A stretch of 35,923 bases of DNA, taken from the NCBI GenBank assembly GCA_023440705.1, contig JAEXRP010000040.1:1-35923 (forward strand). The letters are read 5' to 3'. The translations under genes and the position numbers were made by a program. This stretch comes from Soonwooa sp023440705 (GTDB lineage: Bacteria; Bacteroidota; Bacteroidia; Flavobacteriales; Weeksellaceae). Positions 30,915 through 35,923 of this stretch are shown one piece after another; positions within the stretch are counted from its first letter, which is position 1, and the number at the start of each line of letters is the position of its first letter. Under the pieces are notes generated by a model. That model was not told the origin of the DNA and searched no databases. It saw only the letters and a list, made by a program, of their open reading frames with translations.

Positions 30915-32084
30915 TTAAGCTTGTTTTCTACGTTTCAATTCTTTTTCGATAAGACCAAGCTCACGCCCAGTTTGTCCAGCAACAGACGTATTTTCTTGCG
31001 CTCTTCTTGTCAAATATGGCACCACATCTTTCACAGGTCCATAAGGAAGATACTTCGCAACATTGTAGCCTTTGTCCGCAAGATAATAACTGATGTTATC
31101 ACTCATCCCGTACAATTGTCCAAAATACACATGCGGATTGTCGTGTTCCAATCCTTTAGCTTGCATTTTGTCCATAATTAGTTCGGTTGACTTTTCGTTA
31201 TGCGTACCAAAAAACGCAGAAACTCTATCAAGGTTATTCATCATAAAGTCGATACCAGCATTATAATTAATGTCCGATGCTTCTTTATTTGGTTGGATCG
31301 GATCTGGATAGCCTTTTTCCGCCGCACGCGCTCTTTCTTTCTCCATATATGCACCACGAACGATTTTGTAACCAATGAAGTAGCCTTTTTCCTTCGCTCT
31401 TTCAAGATGTTCTGCCATATATTCTAAACGGCCAGTTCGGTACATTTGGATGGTATTCCAAACGATTGGTTTTTCCTTATTGTACTTCTCCATCATCTCT
31501 TCGCAAAGTTGATCTGCAGCACCTTGCATCCAAGTTTCCTCAGCATCAACCATTACTTTTTTGTCGCTTTCGTAGCATAATTTGCAAACATCATCAAAAC
31601 GTTTAACAACACGCTCCCACTCTGCTTTTTGACTTGTCGTCAACTCTGCGCCTTTTCCTACTTCTTCATATAAGTCGATTCTACCAAAAGCGGTCGGCTT
31701 GAAAACCACAAACGGAATCGCCGGATTACCAACCGAAAAACGAACAATATCTTTAATTTCTTTACAAAAAGCATCAAAAGTCTCTTCATCAACTTTTCCT
31801 TCGATAGAGTAATCGAAAATACTTCCTATCCTATGTTTGAATAAAGTTTTTACAACTTTCATACTTTCTTCACGCGTTTCGCCACCGCAAAATTGCTCGA
31901 ACAAAGTTTGCTTTACAATACCATCAACAAAAGGAAAATTATTTCTAACCACAAAGTTAAGCATCGAAACGCCCACACTCGTCAAACTTGGATTTTCGAT
32001 CGCTTTGAACATCCAAAAAGCCTTTTTAAGTTGTGCATCTGTTTTATCTGCAAAGGCCAATTTAGTATCATTAAAAATACTCAT
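30915..32084 (-). CDS. Proline dehydrogenase
   Basis: This is 389 residues from the ATG at 32084; an in-frame ATG at 32120 would start inside or above the probable -7 box (32108-32115), so the shorter start is preferred. It starts MSIFNDTKLAFADKTDAQLK, the usual N-terminus. The FAD-binding TIM barrel is marked by VMVDAEETWMQ, YKIVRGAYMEKERARAAEKG, DINYNAGIDFMM, GTHNEKST, YFGQLYGMSDN and the C-terminal YLPYGPVKDVVPYLTRRAQE, whose RRAQEN holds proline-binding arginines. It oxidises proline to pyrroline-5-carboxylate and passes electrons to the quinone pool. The single-function form is usual in this phylum; the partner P5C dehydrogenase is not in the window. It is monocistronic, with its own terminator. 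Confidence 0.95.
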   Translation of the reverse strand: MSIFNDTKLAFADKTDAQLKKAFWMFKAIENPSLTSVGVSMLNFVVRNNFPFVDGIVKQTLFEQFCGGETREESMKVVKTLFKHRIGSIFDYSIEGKVDEETFDAFCKEIKDIVRFSVGNPAIPFVVFKPTAFGRIDLYEEVGKGAELTTSQKAEWERVVKRFDDVCKLCYESDKKVMVDAEETWMQGAADQLCEEMMEKYNKEKPIVWNTIQMYRTGRLEYMAEHLERAKEKGYFIGYKIVRGAYMEKERARAAEKGYPDPIQPNKEASDINYNAGIDFMMNNLDRVSAFFGTHNEKSTELIMDKMQAKGLEHDNPHVYFGQLYGMSDNISYYLADKGYNVAKYLPYGPVKDVVPYLTRRAQENTSVAGQTGRELGLIEKELKRRKQA

Positions 32085-32107
32085 ATCTTGAATAAAATTT
32101 GAATCTT

Positions 32108-32115
32108 CAAAATTA
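32108..32115 (-). promoter_or_regulatory. -7 promoter box of the proline dehydrogenase gene
   Basis: Minus-strand TAATTTTG matches TAnnTTTG, 23 bases before the preferred ATG at 32084. It falls within the extended frame from 32120, which argues for the shorter start. Confidence 0.55.
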
Positions 32116-32193
32116 AGCATTCCTAAGCATTAAAACTTGGATTAAGCCAAAAAATAATACATTTTAAAAACCTGTTCTTGATGAAAATTCTCA

Positions 32194-32201
32194 TATTTTT
32201 G
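32194..32201 (+). promoter_or_regulatory. -7 promoter box of aroB
   Basis: TATTTTTG matches TAnnTTTG 14 bases before the aroB ATG; TGTT, 17 bases upstream, is a weak -33 candidate. The leader would be only a few bases long. Confidence 0.5.
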
Positions 32202-32215
32202 CAAAAAGGCATTTT

Positions 32216-33259
32216 ATGATTACTTTATTAGACGATGATTTCTCGGGATTAAATCAATTTTTAAACGACAATTCGACGAGCAAAATATTCATTTTGGTTG
32301 ATGAAAACACCCACGAATATTGTCTTCCTACTTTGCTTGCCAATATGGAAACCAATGTTCCGTTTGAGATTATCGAAATAGAAGCTGGTGAAGAACATAA
32401 AAATATCGGAACGGCGGTTCAACTTTGGGAAATCCTTTCCGAGTTTGAAGCTGACAGAAAAGCTTTGGTCATCAATCTTGGAGGTGGCGTTATCACTGAC
32501 ATGGGCGGTTTTGTGGCGTCGACTTATAAAAGAGGAATTAAATTCATCAATATTCCGACAAGTTTATTAGCGATGTGCGATGCTTCCATCGGTGGAAAAA
32601 CAGGAATCGATCATCAATTTTTAAAAAATATAATTGGCACTTTTGCAGAAAGCGAGCAGGTTTTCATTTATCCTAAATTTATAAAAACATTAGATTTTAT
32701 CCAACTTAGAAGTGGTTTTGCAGAAATGCTAAAACATGGCCTTATCTCAGATGCCAAACATTGGGAAGATCTAATTAATATAACAGAACTGTCCGAAAAC
32801 AGTCTTGAACCCTACATTCTTAGGAGTACAGAAATAAAACAAGACGTTGTCGAAAAAGATTTTAAAGAACAAAATATTCGTAAAAATCTAAACTTCGGAC
32901 ATACCGTTGGTCACGCCATCGAAAGCCTTTATCTAGCCAATAATCAATTACTTCCTCATGGCGAAGCTGTGGCTTTGGGCATGATTATCGAGACGCATTT
33001 ATCCTTCCTAAATCAATTAATAACTGAAGAAACGAGTTTAGAAATCATCAATAATATCAAAAAGTTCTTCCCTTATGTTGATATTTCTCAATATAAAGAA
33101 GAGGATATTTTGGCGATGATGTTTAATGATAAGAAAAATACTGATGGCAACATCAATTTTTCATTAATCGAAGGTATAGGCATTGGTGTTTTTGATCAAA
33201 AAGTAAGCGAATCTAAGCTAATTTCTGCCTTAGATTTTTACAAAAATTTAAAAAATTAG
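32216..33259 (+). CDS. aroB: 3-dehydroquinate synthase
   Basis: This 347-residue enzyme turns DAHP into 3-dehydroquinate, the second step of the shikimate pathway, using NAD+ and a divalent metal. It has the nucleotide-binding motif GGGVITDMGGFVASTYKRG (about 88-106), IPTSLLAMCDASIGGKTGID, the metal ligand Glu in SGFAEMLKHGLI, and the two histidine ligands in NFGHTVGHAIE and LPHGEAVALGM. The ordered C-terminal half ends in DKKNTDGNINFSLIEGIG. The length is normal. The gene is on its own, divergent from proline dehydrogenase, with its promoter in the shared gap. No anomaly. Confidence 0.95.
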   Translation: MITLLDDDFSGLNQFLNDNSTSKIFILVDENTHEYCLPTLLANMETNVPFEIIEIEAGEEHKNIGTAVQLWEILSEFEADRKALVINLGGGVITDMGGFVASTYKRGIKFINIPTSLLAMCDASIGGKTGIDHQFLKNIIGTFAESEQVFIYPKFIKTLDFIQLRSGFAEMLKHGLISDAKHWEDLINITELSENSLEPYILRSTEIKQDVVEKDFKEQNIRKNLNFGHTVGHAIESLYLANNQLLPHGEAVALGMIIETHLSFLNQLITEETSLEIINNIKKFFPYVDISQYKEEDILAMMFNDKKNTDGNINFSLIEGIGIGVFDQKVSESKLISALDFYKNLKN

Positions 33260-33408
33260 TCAAAATTCAGGGTCGTTTTTGAGTAAAATCAAGCTGTTTT
33301 TCAGATTATTTTAAACAAATTACAATCCATTAAATATCAATATTTTAAACTCAAAATTTTAACAAATAATGAATAATAATTGAATTAAATTTCGAAATAA
33401 ATAAAGAT

Positions 33409-33436
33409 TTTGGCAAAGTATTTGAAAGTACTCTTG
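33409..33436 (+). promoter_or_regulatory. Promoter of the outer-membrane protein gene
   Basis: TTTG at 33409-33412 lies 16 bases before TACTCTTG at 33429-33436, one mismatch from TAnnTTTG. It leaves a leader of about 36 bases, very rich in A and T. The rest of the 33260-33478 gap shows nothing. Confidence 0.6.
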
Positions 33437-33478
33437 GCGTAAAACAAAATTTAAAATTGAAATTTAAAATTTAATATT

Positions 33479-34075
33479 ATGAAAAAGTTATTTGTAGGAT
33501 TAGCAGTTGTAGTAGGATCAATGTCATTCGCACAACAATTCGGTATCAAGGCTGGTATGAATTTATCTTCGATTTCTAATAGTGATAAATTTGCGGAAGG
33601 AGTAAATTCTAAATCAAAAATAGGTTTCAATGCTGGTGTTTTTATGAATGCACCAATATCAGAGCAATTTAGTATCCAACCCGAAGTATTATACAATCAG
33701 GGAGGAAGTAAATTAACAGGCAAAGACGAAGTTGGTAATGACCATAGTATTACATTAAATATGGACTATATCTCTGTTCCTGTTATGTTACAGTTTAATG
33801 CGACGCCACAATTCTATTTGGAAGCAGGTCCACAGTTTGGTTTCCTTGTGAGTTCAAAATTAAAAGATAACAAAAATGATAATAGTGTTGATCTTAACAA
33901 AGATAATTTCAACTCTTTCGATATGGGAATTGGCCTAGGTGCAGGTTATTATTTTAATAAAAACATTGGTGTAACGGCTCGATATACAGCAGGTCTTAGT
34001 GATATCGCGAAAGATAATCCTGGAGACGCATTGAAGAATAATGTTTTCCAAGTTGGATTAGCATATAAATTCTAA
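33479..34075 (+). CDS. Outer-membrane beta-barrel (porin-family / PorT-like) protein
   Basis: This 198-residue precursor has signal peptide MKKLFVGLAVVVGSMSFAQQ. The mature part is the eight-strand OMP_b-brl pattern of Bacteroidota: FGIKAGMNLSSISNSD, KIGFNAGVFMNAPISEQFSI, QPEVLYNQGGSKL, SVPVMLQFNATPQFYLEAGP, FDMGIGLGAGYYFNKNIGV and VTARYTAGLSDI. It ends with a strand and a terminal aromatic, VFQVGLAYKF, the usual beta-barrel assembly signal. Such proteins span the outer membrane; most have no defined substrate. It is monocistronic: its own promoter lies upstream and a perfect terminator hairpin starts about 20 bases after the stop. Confidence 0.92.
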   Translation: MKKLFVGLAVVVGSMSFAQQFGIKAGMNLSSISNSDKFAEGVNSKSKIGFNAGVFMNAPISEQFSIQPEVLYNQGGSKLTGKDEVGNDHSITLNMDYISVPVMLQFNATPQFYLEAGPQFGFLVSSKLKDNKNDNSVDLNKDNFNSFDMGIGLGAGYYFNKNIGVTARYTAGLSDIAKDNPGDALKNNVFQVGLAYKF

Positions 34076-34093
34076 TTTTGATATTATAAAACG

Positions 34094-34121
34094 AAAAAGG
34101 CTGTCAATTGACAGCCTTTTT
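34094..34121. terminator. Bidirectional intrinsic terminator
   Basis: AAAAAGGCTGTCAA and TTGACAGCCTTTTT form a perfect 14-base palindrome arm pair with tails of A or T on both sides. It serves the outer-membrane protein gene on the plus strand and the T9SS cargo gene on the minus strand. Confidence 0.9.
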
Positions 34122-34130
34122 TATTTAGTG

Positions 34131-34889
34131 TTAATTCTTCACGAACTTTGAAGTCGTTTGTTTAGAATTTTCGTCGGTTACTGTGATCACGTAGCTTCCC
34201 GCTTTAAGAGAAGAAACATCGATTTTATTATCTTTCAAACTTTCTGTTTTTATCAATCTACCAGAGAAATCGGAAATTTTCGCCTCTGTCAATTTTGAAG
34301 AAGAATTAATGATTAACATATTCTTGACTGGATTGGGATATATTTTAACATCATTTTTAGCAACATCAGAAACAGCTAAAGTACCTTGGGAGATTCTAAA
34401 ATCATCAAGTATCAAATAGAAATCCCCTGTCCCAGCTTGCTCTCCAGAAACACGAAGTTTGAAACCCGCATTTTTAGGCACCTCACCTTGCGGAATCTGA
34501 TAAGAAAAAGTTGTGCAGGTCATCACTTTATCCAAAGTAAAATTTCCTATTTCTGTATAGTTTGTACCACCATCGGCAGAATATTCTACTTTCATACTTC
34601 CTTCTACTTTCCCAGAAGTACCCAATAGGTAAGTTCTGTATTTGAAATCGACAGTAATTGAAGCTCCATTAGACGAAAATGATGAAAAAGTCGTAGAACC
34701 ACCTTTTCCACCGCTCCAAAAACTACGGATAAGAGCATAAGAGCCTTCACAAACTGGTGTCGTTTTACTTCTAAAAAAACTAACATTGCTATAGTTTCCA
34801 TTATCAACTTCAAAACCTTGGTTATCGTTAATTTGACCAAAAGATAAAGCAGCAATCCCCACTGCTAAAGAACATAAAACTTTTTTCAT
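34131..34889 (-). CDS. Secreted protein with type IX secretion C-terminal sorting domain
   Basis: This 252-residue precursor has signal peptide MKKVLCSLAVGIAALSFGQ. Residues about 20-165 look like a beta-sandwich (a carbohydrate-binding or MAM-like domain): STTFSSFSSNGASITVDFKY, SMKVEYSADGGTNYTEIGNF and GDFYLILDDFRISQG. The last about 70 residues are a type A T9SS sorting domain: VKIYPNPVKNMLIINSSSK, AKISDFSGRLIKTE, IDVSSLKAGSYVITVTDENS and a final basic KFVKN. It should cross the outer membrane via the Por machinery and be released or anchored. No catalytic domain is present, so adhesion or glycan binding is likely. It has its own promoter and shares a terminator with the convergent beta-barrel gene. 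Confidence 0.93.
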   Translation of the reverse strand: MKKVLCSLAVGIAALSFGQINDNQGFEVDNGNYSNVSFFRSKTTPVCEGSYALIRSFWSGGKGGSTTFSSFSSNGASITVDFKYRTYLLGTSGKVEGSMKVEYSADGGTNYTEIGNFTLDKVMTCTTFSYQIPQGEVPKNAGFKLRVSGEQAGTGDFYLILDDFRISQGTLAVSDVAKNDVKIYPNPVKNMLIINSSSKLTEAKISDFSGRLIKTESLKDNKIDVSSLKAGSYVITVTDENSKQTTSKFVKN

Positions 34890-34913
34890 AAAATTATTTT
34901 AAATTTAGGACTG

Positions 34914-34941
34914 CAAGGATAATCAAAATTTTAGAAACAAA
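34914..34941 (-). promoter_or_regulatory. Promoter of the T9SS cargo gene
   Basis: On the minus strand TTTG (34938-34941) lies 16 bases from TATCCTTG (34914-34921), one mismatch from TAnnTTTG. The same spacing and the same C in the third-last run occur in the promoter of the neighbouring outer-membrane protein gene. Confidence 0.55.
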
Positions 34942-34942
34942 A

Positions 34943-34970
34943 AAATTCGCAAGTAAAAACGAGCGAATTT
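34943..34970 (-). terminator. Intrinsic terminator of the EamA transporter gene
   Basis: On the minus strand AAATTCGC and GCGAATTT pair over a 12-base loop, followed by TTTTG. It lies 24 bases past the transporter stop codon. Confidence 0.75.
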
Positions 34971-34994
34971 CATAATATTTAAAGCAAAAGCTTA

Positions 34995-35923
34995 TTAATT
35001 TAGTTTTTTCTGCGGTAGATTCATTAAGACTATCGCAAATAGTATCATTGCAATTCCGCACCATTGGATGGCTTCTACTTTTTCATCTAAAAGAATGAAC
35101 GCCATGGCAACAGAAACTGGTAATTCCATAGAACTGATAATACTTCCCAAGCCTAAACCTGCTTTTGGAAAACCTGAATTAAATAAAATCGGTGGTAAAA
35201 TTGTTCCAAACAGTGATAAAATCAAACCATATTTAATAAAAATACTAAAGTCAAATGCTCGGATATTAGCAGGATTATCCGAAAAATTAGAATAAAAAGC
35301 TTTTAATCCATCAAAATAATAAGGTCCAATCTGTCCAAAGAATAAAAACAAACTTACAATAATCCCTCCACCGCAAAGCATGAATAAGGTCTTACGAAGT
35401 GGCGACGCATAAGTTGCAATTGTATTGGCAGCAAACATTGTTGTAGCAAACGACGATGCAGCTAACAATCCCCACATAATTCCTCGCCAATCCATTGCAA
35501 TATCCTGATTGATAATGTTGGTTGCCAAAAGTGTCCCCGCAAGTACAATTGCGACAGAAATCATTTTTCTAAGACTTGGTAATTCTTTTTTAATAAAAGC
35601 TTCGATTACAACGCTGATCCAAACCGATTGCATCAATATTACAATCGCCACCGAAACATTAATATATTGTACCGCTAGATAATAAAACAAACTGGTACAT
35701 CCCATGGAAGTCCCTGCAAGCAGTAACTTCTTTTTATCAACTGCAGTGATGTTTGGATAAGCTTTTTTTGAAAATTTAGCCTGATAAAGATTTAACAATA
35801 ACATCCCTAAAATCCCTAAAACAAATTGAGAGGTTGTTACTTCGGCTGTTGTATATCCTTCTTTGTATGCCAACTTAACAAAAGTGGCTAACATCCCATA
35901 AAAGCTGGCTCCTAGTCCTACTA
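34995..35923 (-). CDS. EamA/DMT-family transporter, cut at the window edge
   Basis: An ATG at 35894 would give 299 residues, but the frame stays open upstream to the window edge and the bases there read V-G-L-G-A-S-F-Y-G before M-L-A-T-F-V-K. That is the typical start of the first helix of these proteins, so the real start is outside. About ten membrane helices are arranged as two EamA repeats: the first has VSVAIVILMQSVWISVVIEA and MISVAIVLAGTLLATNIIN, the second LGLGSIISSMELPVSVAMAF and WCGIAMILFAIVLMNLP. The family exports or imports small metabolites such as amino acids or nucleotides across the inner membrane; the substrate is not predictable. A terminator follows. Confidence 0.88.
   Translation of the reverse strand, partial: VGLGASFYGMLATFVKLAYKEGYTTAEVTTSQFVLGILGMLLLNLYQAKFSKKAYPNITAVDKKKLLLAGTSMGCTSLFYYLAVQYINVSVAIVILMQSVWISVVIEAFIKKELPSLRKMISVAIVLAGTLLATNIINQDIAMDWRGIMWGLLAASSFATTMFAANTIATYASPLRKTLFMLCGGGIIVSLFLFFGQIGPYYFDGLKAFYSNFSDNPANIRAFDFSIFIKYGLILSLFGTILPPILFNSGFPKAGLGLGSIISSMELPVSVAMAFILLDEKVEAIQWCGIAMILFAIVLMNLPQKKLN

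Noticed and set aside
1..35923. Search for CRISPR arrays, tRNA or rRNA genes, transposases, toxin-antitoxin pairs and phage genes
   Set aside because: I saw no regularly spaced repeats, no cloverleaf-like gene with a CCA end and no such protein families. Reading by eye could miss a single tRNA but not an array or rRNA.

Overview
The window is about 36 kb of AT-rich chromosome from a member of the Bacteroidota, most likely class Flavobacteriia, in or near Chryseobacterium/Elizabethkingia. The evidence is a type IX secretion sorting domain, Bacteroidota promoters of the TTTG-N16-20-TAnnTTTG type, many short lipoproteins, a LysRS with a C-terminal extension, and a glycosylasparaginase that looks like the enzyme described from Elizabethkingia (Flavobacterium) meningoseptica. 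I see no rRNA, tRNA, CRISPR array, transposase or phage gene.

Layout. 1-1689: a membrane ion-pumping pyrophosphatase (partial), a soluble pyrophosphatase and a membrane-anchored unknown. 1799-6996: a tightly packed minus-strand operon read pcrA/uvrD helicase, lolD-like ATPase, L,D-transpeptidase-like lipoprotein, radC, GNAT/FemAB-like protein. 7135-11252: a minus-strand operon of aspartase, methyltransferase, GT2 glycosyltransferase and GT-B-like glycosyltransferase. 11396-14730: lysS with a downstream secreted gene of unknown function. Beyond that gene lies a degenerate second copy of the lysS 3' end joined to the end of an unrelated membrane-protein gene. 14818-18017: rlmF, a lipoprotein cytochrome c, dusB and a lipoprotein. 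18109-18219: a GC-rich structured intergenic element.

18227-30824: a glycan-degradation neighbourhood. It holds a GH2 beta-mannosidase with cutC, a Tat-exported glycosylasparaginase and a GH20 beta-N-acetylhexosaminidase. Together these would dismantle the Man-GlcNAc-GlcNAc-Asn core of N-glycoproteins. Placed between the cutC/mannosidase operon and the glycosylasparaginase is a five-gene operon of exported proteins: two paralogous lipocalin-like proteins at its two ends, an alpha/beta hydrolase and two proteins I do not recognise. This is the best candidate in the window for an undescribed system. Two further exported unknowns lie between the glycosylasparaginase and the hexosaminidase. The hexosaminidase frame is broken near its 3' end by an apparent one-base insertion in a homopolymer.

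30867-35923: proline dehydrogenase, aroB, an outer-membrane beta-barrel protein, a T9SS cargo protein and an EamA-family transporter that runs off the right edge.

Most genes are ordinary housekeeping. The points most worth checking are the exported five-gene cassette and its upstream repeats, the lysS 3'-end duplication, the GH20 frameshift, and an orphan intrinsic terminator upstream of the cytochrome gene that may mark a small RNA or attenuator.
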